Positions 42,770 through 54,235 of a DNA stretch of 64,000 nucleotides are shown one piece after another; the first letter of the stretch is position 1, and every line of letters starts with the position of its first letter. This DNA is from Zanthoxylum bungeanum (lineage: Eukaryota > Streptophyta > Magnoliopsida > Sapindales > Rutaceae). Under the pieces are notes generated by a model that was given only the letters and a program-made list of their open reading frames with translations, searched no databases and was not told the DNA's origin. The stretch covers positions 124,001-188,000 of the forward strand of contig SKCR01036769.1 in NCBI GenBank assembly GCA_019454045.1. The letters run 5' to 3'. The translations under genes were made by a program, and so were the position numbers.

Positions 42770-43990
42770 AGTCGCCCTTGCGGCCTCCAAGGCCAGTTTA
42801 ATGTCCTATGTAGCAGAGCGAAAAAAATGAGGTCGAAGCTCAGGCCGTGATTTTGGCTTTAAGAGGAAAATTGCTGGCGCACCAGACGGAGGACAAGATA
42901 AGAGAACTATGTGGAGTGGACTGCTTGATAGAAGGAGGCGAATCAATGGAAGAAGAAAAATACGCTCTGAACGGACGACGAAAGAAAAATATCTCAAGAG
43001 GACAATATGCATTGGACGAGGGTAAATCTGGGGGAGTGAGCATGATAGACGCATCACTTACGTCAGCAAAGAACTGGAGTCCCAGGTACGGGAAAAGCTA
43101 ATTTGTCTACTACGAGAGTACACAGATTGTTTTGCATGAGACTACAATGAGATGTCTGGTTTAGATAGGACGTTGGTGGAGCATAAGTTTCCACTCATGC
43201 CAAGCCATAGGCCTCATAAGCAGCATCCCCGGAGGTTTGCGCCTAATGTCATGCCGGATATTAATAAAAAAGTCGAACGCCTTCTAGAGGCGAAGTTCAT
43301 TAGGACGACGAGATATGTGGAATGGTTGTCAAATATGTTTCCAGTCAGGAAAAAGAATGGAAAAATAAGGATATGTATAGACTTCAGAAATTTAAACTTA
43401 ACGACACCAAAAGATCAATACCCAATGCCGACAGTAGATGCCCTAGTGGACTCCACGGTGGGGGTACCAAGTCTGCTCTTTTATGGATGGATATGCAGGT
43501 TATAATCAGATTTACATCGCCGAAAAAGATATACACAAAATAGCCTTTAGGTGCTCAGGCTCTCTAGGGTGTTATGAATGGGTAGTGATGCCGTTCGGCC
43601 TGAAAAATGCTGGTGCCACTTATCAGCAGGCCATGAATTTGATCTTTCATGACATGATCGGCGAATTGTAGAAGTCTATGTGGACGACATAGTAGCAAAA
43701 TCTGTGACCATGGAAAAACATTTTTAGCATTTAGCAACGGCCTTTGAGCGAATGAGAAAGCTTAAACTAAAATTGAACCCTTCCAAATGTGCTTTCGGGG
43801 TGTGCGCAGGAAATTTCCTAGTTTTTCTAGTGCACAACGAGGAATGGAGATTGACACCAATAAATCTCGATCGATCACCGAAGCTATACCACCTCAAAAT
43901 AAGAAAGAATTAAAGGTTCTTAGGGCAAATTAACTTTTTAAGACGATTTATCTCCATTGTGCAGGGAAAACAAAAGCGTTCTCCTCCTTA
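42770..43990 (+). pseudogene. Reverse transcriptase of element B
   Basis: The linker (Y-V-A-E-R-K) is followed by frameshifts, then an open RT fingers segment (43152-43505: F-I-R-T-T-R-Y-V-E-W-L-S-N-M; G-K-I-R-I-C-I-D-F-R-N-L-N). A shift leads to M-D-G-Y-A-G-Y-N-Q-I and G-L-K-N-A-G-A-T-Y-Q-Q-A-M-N (43483-43671), and another to V-Y-V-D-D-I-V-A-K (43677). This retains the roughly 0.8 kb deleted from A. At least four frame breaks; not functional. Confidence 0.85.
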
Positions 43991-44985
43991 TTAAGATTGA
44001 AGGACAAGGACGAATTCGTCTGGACCGAAGAAGAACATCACAAGCTTTTGACAGCCTGAAGAAATACTTGTCACAGCCGCCGGTGATGGTACCTCCAGTG
44101 CTAGGAAACCAATGAAATTGTACATATCGGCCGAAGAACAGTCCATAGCTGGGATGATCGCGCAAGATGATGACATGAACATTGAGAGAGAGAGCCATTT
44201 ATTATATTAGCAGACAATTGCTGAATTATGAATGTAATTTTCTCCAATGGAGAAATTATGTTTGGCTCTATATTTCACATGTACTAAATTACGAGCCTAC
44301 CTTAGGCCGAACATAGTGTATTGATCACAAGAATTAATATAATAAAGTACATGTTTTCTCATCCTATCTTGCATCAAAGAGTTGGGTTTTGGTCACTGTC
44401 ACTTTCAGAATTCGATATACGGCATGAGCCCCAAAGGGCCGTTAAAAATCAAGCTTTGGCTGATTTCTTAGCCGATCACCCATGTTTGAGCACTATTAGA
44501 GAAATAGAAATGGATTTGGACGAATGCAGCCTGAAACCATGGACGATGTATTTCGACGGATCCAACACAACGAAATGAGCTGGAATATGGATCGTTTTAG
44601 TCAGCCCGTTGGGGGAATCATTTCGGTTCTTAATCAAGTTGAACGAATATTGTATAAATAACCAGGCCGAATACGAATCCTTGATATTTGGGTTTGAGAT
44701 ACTCCTCAACATGGGAGTAACCCATGTATCCATTAAGGGGGTTTCGCAACTAGTAATCCAACAAGTGATAGGAGCCTTTAAATACCAAAGCTCATCAGTC
44801 ATGGCATTATGGATGTGGCCAAACAATTGGTAGAGCGATTTGATCATGCAGAGTTGGAACACGTTCCAAGGGCAAAGAACGAATTGGCCAATAGTTTAGC
44901 CCAAACAACTTCCGGGTACAAGCAAGCAAACATAGATGGCATATATAGAAGCGACGAGGTGAAGCCGGTCCTGATGTGACGAAAG
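43991..44985 (+). pseudogene. Dual RNase H region of element B
   Basis: The first RNase H is badly broken (Y-I-S-A-E-E-Q-S-I-A-G near 44120, L-A-D-F-L-A-D-H near 44470). The second starts T-M-Y-F-D-G-S (44545), has a TGA at 44576, then N-N-Q-A-E-Y-E-S-L (44660) and V-S-Q-L-V-I-Q-Q (44745; A has D-S-Q, so the catalytic Asp-Ser is changed to Val-Ser here). A frameshift near 44805 follows. Confidence 0.82.
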
Positions 44986-46195
44986 GAAGGGACAAATGTC
45001 GCGGCCGTTGAAATCAAAAAAGAGGACGATTGGAGAAGCGAAATCAAGATGTTTTTGAAAAAGCCCGAAGGAGGGAAAGACCGAAGGCTAAGACTTAAAG
45101 CCCTGAACTACGTAGTCTTATGAGATGTATTATATAAAAAACGACAAAATGGATTGTTGTTGAAATATGCAGGGCCATCTGAATCCAAAACTATCATGGC
45201 AGAAGTACATGAAGGTGTTTGTGGGGCTCACCAAGCAGGAATAAAGATGAGATGGTTGATTTTTCGAAGCGGCTATTATTGGCCAAAGATGGGAGAATCG
45301 TGCAGCTCGTATGCCAAATGATGCATTGCTTGTCAGAAGCACGAGCCTATTCAAAGGACACCAGCAACCGAGATGATCTCGGTCATTAAACTGTGGCCGT
45401 TTATATGGGATGGGCGATAGACTTGATCGGGAAGATTTACCCAGCATCAAGCAAGAAGCATACTTTCATCATTGTTGCTACCGATTTCTTTACCAATGGG
45501 TGGAGGCTATCCCAGTTGTGGAAATCTCCCAAGAACAGATCATCAAGTTCATAAAAGAACATATAATTCACCGGTTTGGTATACCACAACAATAGTGGTA
45601 GACCATGACACCTCATTAAACGGTGGGAAGGTGAAAGATTTACTGGCCGAATATAGAATCCGATTGGTGAACACTACCCCCTATTATCCTCAGTCAAACG
45701 GTCAAGCAGAATCGTCCAATAAGACCCTTAAAGGGTTGATTCGGAAGATGGTGACAGACAACGCTAGACGATGGGACGAATATTTGAGTCAAGCTCTATG
45801 GGCCTATAAGACGTCACCGCGAACAAGTACTTCAGTGACGCTGTTTCAGTTAGTGTAGGGTCACGAGGCTGTGCTTCCCATAGAAATGAATATCGAGTCC
45901 ACCGGGGTAATGTTACAAGAAAAGTTGATAAAGGAAGACTACAACGAGGCAATGATCCAGAATTTATTGGAATTGGATGATATCAGATGCGATCTGCTAA
46001 ATCGTCTAGAAGCACAAAAGAAAAAAAATAGCCAAGGAATATAATCTCAGAGTAATGGCCAAATCATTCAGGGTGGGCGAATTAGTGTGGAAAATTATAT
46101 TACCACTTGTTCTAAAGACCCGGCGTATGGCAAAAGGTCACCCAACTGGGAAGGCCCATTCGTGGTAAAAAATGTGTTACCAAACGGAGCCTACC
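44986..46195 (+). pseudogene. Integrase of element B
   Basis: The zinc domain H-E-G-V-C-G-A-H-Q-A-G lies near 45207-45240, with Y-Y-W-P-K-M near 45277. The catalytic segments are D-L-I-G-K-I-Y (45420), V-V-D-H-D-T-S-L-N-G-G (45595) and S-N-G-Q-A-E-S-S-N-K-T (45695). The C-terminal part (F-R-V-G-E-L-V-W-K near 46065) runs to 46195, where the D2 LTR begins. Stops at 45121, 45319 and 45856 and several frameshifts are visible. It supplies the part missing from A. Confidence 0.83.
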
Positions 46196-49023
46196 TGTAG
46201 GCACTGCATTTTTGCATATCAGTCCGATGATGAGCCTCGTACGGAGGCATCACCTTTTAAGTCGCGGGAGTCGCGTGAAACGGACGACGGAAGGGAAAAG
46301 TCAAGAATTGACGTTTTGTTGGATTTTTGTTCGCTCGCTTAACCTCGGGTTTGCTCATGGAGCCTCTATTTCAAAATTTATTCTCACCCCAAACCTTAAG
46401 TCTACCTCTGTGACCCATCAACTTCCATGCACAAACATAAAATAATAAGCCACCAACCAATTAAAAAAATTCAAACAAAATCAAACAATTAAAAAATACA
46501 AACCAATTAATAACAACAAAATCAACAAATTCCACAAATAAATAAACAAAAACAAATAAATAAAAAATACTAACCAAACAAAATCAACCCTCACGTGTAA
46601 CACACACACACACACACACAAACTTAAATCAAATCCACCCAATTTAATAAATAAAAAATACCAACAAACACCAAAATAAACAATAAAATAATAAACATCA
46701 ACAAAATCCACTCACTTTAAACAATAAAATAATCCAACAATAAACAAAACACACCAAATAAAACCCATCTTCCTGCAACACCCATGTCACCCCATGCCTC
46801 ACGTGAATCATCTCAAAACAATTCCTTCAACAAACACAAATTAACAAATCACAAACCAAACCCCACATTCACGCCCAAACACAAGCAAACACAAAACAAT
46901 CACCTACAATCAAACAACAAAACAACAAATACCACCCATGCATCTCACGCCATTTCCATCAGACCCTCATTTACGCTCATACACTGCCACATATCCCTCC
47001 ATGCAACCACCCTCCACTCACCAACTTGCACTAACCTTTATTCCCCTGCACCCTCCATACAAGCACCCATGCAATTACCCATACCATAACCCATGCCACC
47101 ACCCATGCCATCTAACTCTCAATCTCTCACTTCAGAAACCATATAAACCCTAACACTCACGCCCAGGGGCTGGCATTCATTCATCTTGACTCGCATCCAA
47201 CAAAAAAAAAAAAAGAATACACCTTGACTGCCTTTAACATAGCCCTCTTTTTGACCACACACTGCCACATGTGAACCATCCACGCACCAGCCACCATCTC
47301 TCGTCCCCACACATAAGCTCGTCAAATACTTCACGTATAAGCCTTCACACCCTGCTTAGTATCTTCACGCACATCCCTCTCTCAACTGACAGCAGTAACA
47401 ACCCTTCACAGCCACGCCATAACCCCTCATGCCTCGCCCAGCTTCACACCTCTAACCTGACCCATCAACACATGTATGATGATAACAGCACAAAACCAAG
47501 TCAGCCCTACGTGAATCACACTCATAAACTCAGCACCCTTCTCGGCCAGATAACCCCTAACTACTTCAAGCCTTTTCTCCATGCACTCAAAAAGGTACCC
47601 ACACATAAGCCACCTAGCAGCTCCCTGACCTAGTAAAAGCCACGCATCTGATCATATGCCTCCATAAACACACGCCCAGTAGCCACGAAATTGTCCACTA
47701 CGTGAATTGCATGCCCTTGCCCCACAAAGATTCATCACGTTCACGCACCTGCTGTCCATTCTCTTCACCCTTCAACGCCACTCACCAGCCATAAACAAAC
47801 AAGAGCACACCGACACAGCCTCCATCCATTGCCTCATAAGCTTCACACCAACCTGAACACACAAACGTAACCCACTCACAGCCTTTCAACGTAACTAACT
47901 CCCATTAAATTGCGCTCCCTACACACCTAAAAATTGCCCAAAACTGCACCTAAAAACACCCCTATAAACCGACCCTTAACCACCCAAAAACAGTGAGCAA
48001 AATACCCTCAAAACAGTGACCCAAAATAACCAAGAGTGAGAATGAGAATTTGAGTTAAAAGCAGAGAGAAAACAGCGAGTGAAAATAAAAGGAAAAATAC
48101 AAAAAAAATAACAAGAGAAACGGAGAAAACAGCAAAAACAGCGAACTCGGACAAAATAGCAGAAACAGCGGATCAGTGAGAACAGCAAAACGATATCCCT
48201 TCCGGCACCGTGGAACGTACTCTCGGAAAGCGACTTAAAAGGTAAGACCTGAGGGCACCCTTTTATTTATTATCATTTATTTTTAGTTATTTTATTGTTT
48301 TATTTCGCATGATTATTGTGAATTGGTGCATGATGTGATTTCTGAGTGAACGGAATATGTGTTCTCTCTTGTGGTACATCGGATGGAAACTCGGACGTAA
48401 ATTCCGTAGCCGAATCCGAATGGACGGTATTGCGGTTTGCACTCGGGATACAATGCCACATATCACTTGAGAGACACACGTATTTCGTTTCATCCAAACC
48501 TTGTATTTGAGCATGATTAGGTAGCATGATTAAGTTTAGTGTGTTATTTATTTTTATGCATGATTTAGTTATATCCTTTTCACAATAGGAATTTAAATTG
48601 CATTTATGTTTAGGATGTTATTTATTCTTTGTATTTGATGATTCAACATGCTCATTGTGTGATATCGTATGTTTGCCGTTGTGATAATTACTTTTAAAGA
48701 ATGATGACTTAGACATAGGATTTATTTTTTATGAATGCGAACTAGATTTAGGTTATTCTTGGACATGTATATTGCGTATACTTGGTTAAATTATTGCACA
48801 AATCCGCTCATTACAAGTGGCATAAGTAAGGGACCTTTCCGAACCCAACAGTTTGAGGTCTTCCCTTGCGAGGGGTGAGTGCGGCCTTAAATCATTTTCC
48901 CGGTTCACACCGAGTGGCGACTCCATTTTATTTCTGCGGTTTAGTCCCCCGCGGGCTACTCCGTACTCCTGACCGGGCCGCGAGCCCGGAACAGCATGCG
49001 TCGTCCAGTTTCTGTTGTCTACA
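46196..49023 (+). repeat. 5' LTR of element D2 (2.83 kb)
   Basis: TGTAGGCACTGCATTTTTGC to TCTGTTGTCTACA. It matches D1 best in its first 150 bp and last 300 bp (shared GGTTTGAGGTCTTCCCTTGC-type block, about 48850). The centre (46390-48230) is extremely A/C-rich on the plus strand, with a (CA)n run at 46599-46620. The many short frames there are composition artefacts. Confidence 0.9.
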
Positions 49024-49026
49024 GTC

Positions 49027-49044
49027 TGGCGACTCCACTGGGGA
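49027..49044 (+). other. Primer-binding site of element D2
   Basis: TGGCGACTCCACTGGGGA, three bases after the LTR end. It is a motif seen in Ogre/Tat-type gypsy elements; the primer tRNA is not verified. Confidence 0.8.
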
Positions 49045-49987
49045 TAGAGAATCGGCCCCGAAATAATGTCTTGTAATGTTTGTAATTTGTGCTTTAAATT
49101 AACCATGTCTACTGTGGGTTTAGAGAGTTTAATCAAAGGTGTTATTAAGGCTAGGTGATGGTTTTGTGTCTTCCTTCACTCACTACCTTTCTATAAGGAA
49201 AAGCTGTGAAGGCACATGGATAATCATTCACCCGTAGCTCATTGTGATAGACTATTTGGAGGACTAGTTGTTTATTCATGTCTCCAAGAGATAAGAGCCT
49301 AAGAGGCTAGGGTATTTAAGAGAGCCTCGCTCCACCCTCCCTCTGGGGAATCTACAACGGGAAATCCATTTGACAGTTAGTCACATACCATAACTCGTTG
49401 GCACGTACCGTAAGGTATAAAAAAGGTGCGTTCAGTTGGTCGTTTGAACCCTTGAGTGGGGAGTCCTAGTTGTGAGCAAACCTTCCTCATCGGGATCCTT
49501 TGTTTACATTCTTTTAAACCTGCATGCGAACCCTAATTGTATGACCCATAGAAATCATTTCTTTTATGCTTGTGTTTGAGACCATCGTTATTTGGATTCA
49601 ATTGGACTTTTTGTCAAGAGATATGAACTGGTTGGGCCATTTAAACTTGAACGAGTTTGTGTCCTTTGACAATTGGGTCAAAAGTTTCTAAAATGTCAAT
49701 GGGCCATTTTATGTATTGGCCTTTTATCATTTGAAGTTATTTGGTTATGTTATCGCAAAGTGTAAACTTGTTGGGCCATTTCAACTGGGACAAGTTTGCA
49801 CCGCGCAATAATATGATTGAACACTTTAAAATGATAATGGGCCAATTAGTGCAAATTATTTTATAAGCTTATTTATTCCATACATCGCATACATGACATG
49901 GACTCATGCATACGCGCATCATGCTAACCCCCTTTGTGTTAAAAGCCATCATAGATACCCGTTGGGTTGGAGGGACCATCAGCCAAT
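49045..49987 (+). other. Non-coding leader of D2
   Basis: About 940 bp without a coding frame. Imperfect duplicates of GTTGGGCCATTT occur at about 49632 and 49770, each followed by an AAGTTTG/AGTTTGTG stretch. No other feature is seen. Confidence 0.5.
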
Positions 49988-50293
49988 ATGAATGAGTCAG
50001 CCAACGAGGGATCCCGCCCGGATCAATTGGAGACCAAAATAAAAGGAATTATTGAGACATTGCAAGTTCTGACCAATGTTGTGGCCAGTTTGACTGTATC
50101 CCCTGTAGCCAATAACAAGAAGTGTTACAATCAGAATGGAAAGACCATCAGGGAATCCTAGGAAGAAGTAAGCAAAAAAGACAGTATAGTCATTCAGAAA
50201 TTGAGAAACGGAGCAGTGAAACTGTCAGACTTGGAAGGGAACGAGTTCACCGAGCCGACCAATGTTAGCAGATTGAAGCTGCATTTTGCCTGA
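49988..50293 (+). pseudogene. Gag start fused to integrase end in D2
   Basis: A single frame of 102 codons from ATG 49988 to TGA 50291, with one in-frame TAG at 50159. The N-terminal part (L-E-T-K-I-K-G-I-I-E-T-L-Q) looks like a gag N-terminus in position and composition. The C-terminal part (R-N-G-A-V-K-L-S-D-L-E-G-N-E-F; N-V-S-R-L-K-L-H-F-A) resembles the last residues of gypsy integrase. Everything between, normally more than 4 kb of gag-pol, is absent. The gag assignment is inference; the integrase-end assignment rests on the usual pol C-terminal pattern. Confidence 0.6.
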
Positions 50294-51310
50294 AGGAAAG
50301 AAGACTGAGCAGTCACCGAAGGAATTGACAGAAGGCCTAACCCAACGGGATAGGAAACACACACATGCATGCATACACGTAACGTACTTGCAATTCTTGT
50401 GTTTGTCTTATGTTTGCAGGTTTTAAACAGAAAGAGAGAACTAGTAAGGGACGACCAGAGACATATGGCGCCGAGGAGCACAATGATGGTCTCACCTATC
50501 AAGAACATGGAGTATCTCTACACATGTATACGTAATATATACATGCACACGTCTTTTTCTGTTGTTTTGTATCCGCAGGTTTAAACGAAAAAAAAAAGAG
50601 AAAAGAAAGCAGCAAAGATCAAAATGTGGCAGAAGCACTGAGGATGACATTGAAGACACATTGACAGATGGATTTCGGTCATGTCTGGCTGAAGACGATG
50701 AATTTAGTGCTAACAGGGAGGCAACCCATGCACTTTGTTGCGATTTCTATTTTCATGTTTTATGTATACATGTCGTAGAATTTTTAATTTTGTGTTTATT
50801 TTGGTAGGTAAAAGCAAAGACATGGCATTTTAAGACAGATGGAATGGTGCTTGGCAATCACAAAGATGGAGCTAATTCATTAGTGGTGGCAGAGTAAAAG
50901 AAGAATTCATGAGACGCATCCTAATGAACTTATGCCAAGCAAGAGGCGTATTGAGTACATAATTCCTTTGCTTTAATTATTGCTTTGATTTGCCTTCTTT
51001 TGTTATTTTCTGTTATTTTCGTGGATAGGATCCACAACTTTTGACCTTTTAGGACTTCTTTTGGCATTTTCTTTTATTTTCGTGGATAGAATCCACGACT
51101 TTTTGACATTTCACGATTTCTTTTTTTGTTTTCGTAGATAGGATCCAGTGACCTTTTGACTTCTCGTGACCTCTTTTGTGGTTTAGCTAACCACCATTCG
51201 GTGAAAGGTATTAGTACAATTATTACTCATCCTTTTTTCAGTACTATAAATTCAGCTCAATATTTCTCTCCTCAAGACATTCAAATATACATCCGAGTAA
51301 AAGAGAGAAA
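50294..51310 (+). other. Non-coding D2 region between pol remnant and LOG-like pseudogene
   Basis: Contains intron-like joints: TTATGTTTGCAG|GTTTTAAACAGAAAGAG (50410) and GTATCCGCAG|GTTTAAACGAAAA (50577) look like duplicated acceptor regions, and TTTTGGTAGGTAAAAGC lies at 50800. The short coding stretches between are unrecognised. A three-fold repeat with GTGGATAGGATCCA lies at 51018-51150. Confidence 0.45.
51015..51160. repeat. Three repeats with GGATAGGATCC, ~60-bp unit
   Basis: TTTTCGTGGATAGGATCCAC at about 51017, TTTTCGTGGATAGAATCCAC at 51080 and TTTTCGTAGATAGGATCC at 51129, each followed by an ACTTTTTGAC-like stretch. Confidence 0.8.
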
Positions 51311-51963
51311 ATGGAAGCCACTTCAAGAAGACGAGTTGAAACCATTTGTGTGTTTTTGCGGTACCAGTGTGGGTACTAAACCGCAATACATAGAGGTAGC
51401 ACAAGAATTGGGTCGAGTCATTGCTGAACAGAATATGCACTTAATATAACGGTGGAGGCAATCTTGGACTGATGGGAATTGTTTCAAAGGCTGTACATGA
51501 GGAGGCAGTCCAGTTCTGGGAATCATCCCAAAACCTTTGGCGGAGGCGAATCTGATAGGACCATCAATCGGAGAAGAATTGCTCGTGCCGGGAATGTCAG
51601 AGCGACTGGTGGAAATGATTAACCGTGCAGATGCCTTTATTGCTCTACTATGAGGCTTGGGCACGTTGGAGGAAATGTTTATAGTGCTATCTTGGGCGAA
51701 TCTGAATATACAACCAGAAACCTCTTGGATTGTTTAACGTTGATGGATTTTATGATTTTCTTTATGTGTTTCTTGAAGACAACCGAAGAAATGGGTTTGT
51801 AACAAAACCTGTGAACGAACTCCTTTTCACAACCAGAACTGCCTAGGATTAATTGACCAAATCTTGCCTTTTGAACCGCATGTGGACCCTATCCTTTCCT
51901 AATCAGTGGTCCGAGGATGATCGTGGTAAAAAGCGTAAACTGAATCTAGATCTTAACCTCTAA
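51311..51963 (+). pseudogene. LOG-like cytokinin-activating enzyme, intronless captured copy
   Basis: From ATG 51311 the sequence reads, across several one-base shifts: V-E-T-I-C-V-F, C-G-T-S-V-G-T-K-P-Q-Y-I-E-V-A, G-G-G-N-L-G-L-M-G-I-V-S-K-A-V-H, L-G-I-I-P-K-P-L, R-A-D-A-F-I-A-L, G-L-G-T-L-E-E-M, L-S-W-A-N-L, and K-P-L-G-L-F-N-V-D-G-F-Y. This is the order found in LONELY GUY family phosphoribohydrolases, which release free cytokinin from its riboside monophosphate. The P-G-G-x-G-T-x-x-E motif is damaged (Leu and a TGA at 51651 replace Pro-Gly). Length to the TAA at 51961 (about 215 codons) fits the family. The last residues are K-R-K-L-N-L-D-L-N-L, an EAR-like end I do not associate with LOG. 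Plant LOG genes are multi-exonic; no intron is seen here, pointing to an mRNA-derived copy carried in sense by D2. Confidence 0.85.
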
Positions 51964-52201
51964 GTCTTCTGTATTAGTATCTTGTTTATTTTATGTTATT
52001 TAAATAATAAATAATAAAAAAAATGAAAAAAAATTGAGTGAGAGAAGTCTTTGATAGTTAGACATATGTCCGATGATGACATTGTATGCTGTAGAGAGAA
52101 ACCCTAGAAACGATAAGTGCGAGACACTCTCTCTTCCGGTATTCCGAATGGATTGATCTCAGTTAGACTCACGAGCACTTGATTACAGGATCCTAGCAGT
52201 A
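51964..52201 (+). other. D2 sequence between LOG-like pseudogene and element E
   Basis: Includes an A-rich stretch (52005-52035, AATAATAAATAATAAAAAAA), possibly the poly(A)-derived end of the captured mRNA, though AT-rich D2 sequence is equally possible. Confidence 0.4.
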
Positions 52202-52206
52202 GAAAC
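52202..52206. repeat. Target site duplication of element E, left copy
   Basis: GAAAC, identical to 62619-62623. Confidence 0.95.
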
Positions 52207-54180
52207 TGTTAGACATTATGTCCCATAGCGTCACTGTTTGTAAATGATATTGTATTATTGTACAAAATTAACTATGTGATAATGAAATTGCCTTTTGCCG
52301 TTTTGTAAATTTATTTACTTTGACTTATAAATGGCGAAAGTCCATATGATTAGTACCTGGACTGAGAATGATATGAGACAGTATCAGTCCCCAAAGGTTT
52401 AATCATTAAATATCCCTAGTCGTAGTATTATCGAGACTGGACATCGATAATGCGGAATAGACTAGTATTGCGCTTGTGCACGTTGTGAGGGCACGACGGC
52501 ATAGTTCTCATATATTTAAGTATTGGATACTTATGCAAGTGCGATAGGAGGTTGTGTTTTACCGATGGTACGGAAAACAGCTTCGCTCTGGATAGACCCC
52601 GCGGAATCCCATTGGTAGTATGTCTGCGTGTCTATGGGAGGCCGCATCAGGGTAGGTGTATATGGTCTTAACCTGAGACTTACATCGCTAGTACTTGCGA
52701 CAATCGGTAAACTTTAGTTTTGGTGGTTGGGGACCTTAACCGGTTCTGTGTACACCTCTTCTGGGTTTATCGAGAATCGTAGTGTACTGGATGTAATGTC
52801 AAGATGGAAGTATCGCTTCAGACATATGGAGGTGATGATCACGCAGGACACAGAACTAGTACTCTATAAAAGGTTGCAACCGTCGGGACAATATGACAAG
52901 GTCAGGATTGTCCGATTTAAAGAGACTAGTTGCTTGATGTCCGATATATGTTTCGTACGGGGCAGACACATCTCCAGCCCCAGGCCTAGCATGTGACCAT
53001 CCGATACTGGATCGATGTACGCAATACTACGGTATACTACGCCTGATACAGATCTTATATTCCTATAAGAATATTTCTGGAGAATTGGGTAGGCATGGCG
53101 CTTTGCTAGAAGCCAACCTTGTCTTGTAAATCGGTAAAGACGTAGTACGAGGTACGTACGTGTTCGGATTATCCGACGACCGTATTTACTGCCAAAATAT
53201 CCGGAGATCTCTTGGGTCGCTTCCTGAAGATTCACCTATGATATTTGATTCGGACTTAATTAATCTTGGATTAATTGCGGAGAAACTTTATCTTGGATAA
53301 AGTGCCTTATTTAGAGAGAGAACGATTAATTTGGAATTAATCGATAAAATTATTATATTCGATATAATAATCGAAATTCGATTTCGACGCGAAATTAAAA
53401 TTAGATTTTAATTCGGGCATACGAGTTAATTAAGAATTAATTCGTAAGCGACGTAAATAATAATTTCGCTAGGAGCGATTATTTATTTAAATCCGATTTA
53501 ATTAACGTCGCGACGCTAGATCGGTATTTCGGAAATATCGAACCCGAACGCGTGAGTGGACGTGGGCCCACTTTCATTGGAAACGTGTGGGGCCCACATG
53601 ACACTTGTCATTATATGCATTATTTTATTGATAAGGCATTGCATGTTAATAGTGTACAAAACACTCTAAGGCATTGCATGGTGATAGTGTGCATTTCACT
53701 CAAAGGCTTTGCATGGAGTTTGAGTGTTTGACACTCTAAGCCATTGCATGGTTTATGTCATAGATTTATTATTAATTTAATAAATTATAACATAAATATA
53801 AATTGATTTTTGGTAATACAAAGATTAATTAATCAAGTCTTTACACAAAATTCTCTCTTCTCTCTCAAATTGCCGAGAACTCCATTGACAAGGGCAAGGA
53901 AGATTTGATCTTCCTTTCTCCCATTTTTGCTAGCACAAGCAAGGAATCAAAAGAGGTGATAGGGAAACCATCAAAGAGCTTGGAATACAAAAGCTTGGAG
54001 CTTCAAGTCTTCTTCCTCCTCTTGGCCGAATCCTCCACCACTTGGAGCTTCTACCATTTGATCATCTACTTCATCACAAGGCATTGTAAGTATGATTCCG
54101 CCATACTTCATGTTTATATATATTCTTTATAGTATTTCACATGCTTAATCTTTGTTTGGGACATATTATAGAAACCAACA
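52207..54180 (+). repeat. 5' LTR of element E (1974 bp)
   Basis: TGTTAGACATTATGTCCC to AGAAACCAACA, nearly identical to 60644-62618. The open frames at 52727 and 52864 recur exactly at 61164 and 61301 because they lie in LTRs. A possible TATA box, CTATAAAAGG, is at 52864-52873. Confidence 0.96.
52865..52871 (+). promoter_or_regulatory. TATA-like motif in E LTR
   Basis: TATAAAA within GTACTCTATAAAAGGTTGC, about 660 bp into the LTR; the same motif is at 61302-61308 in the other LTR. It is the best promoter candidate, and its match in F has lost it. Confidence 0.5.
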
Positions 54181-54181
54181 A

Positions 54182-54195
54182 TGGTATCATTGAGC
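54182..54195 (+). other. Primer-binding site of element E
   Basis: TGGTATCATTGAGC, one base after the LTR. It agrees with initiator tRNA-Met (TGGTATCA) in the first eight bases. Confidence 0.82.
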
Positions 54196-54235
54196 TAGGT
54201 TTAAGCATGAAATACTTTAGGTTAAAATTTGGGTA

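Larger units (their letters stand above)
30465..46195 (+). mobile_element. Gypsy element B (Tat lineage), interrupted by C and D2
   Basis: Plus-strand order: 5' LTR, primer site, gag (split by element C at 31974-40611), protease, RT, two RNase H domains, integrase. It is then broken at 46196 by the LTR of D2, so its 3' part and 3' LTR lie beyond the window. It is close to element A in sequence and complements A's missing RT and integrase parts. Many frameshifts and stops make it non-coding as a whole. Confidence 0.9.

Noticed and set aside
52727..53235. Open frames of 89 and 123 codons recurring at 61164-61672
   Set aside because: The recurrence is due to the two E LTRs; no protein similarity is seen, and they overlap each other on opposite strands.
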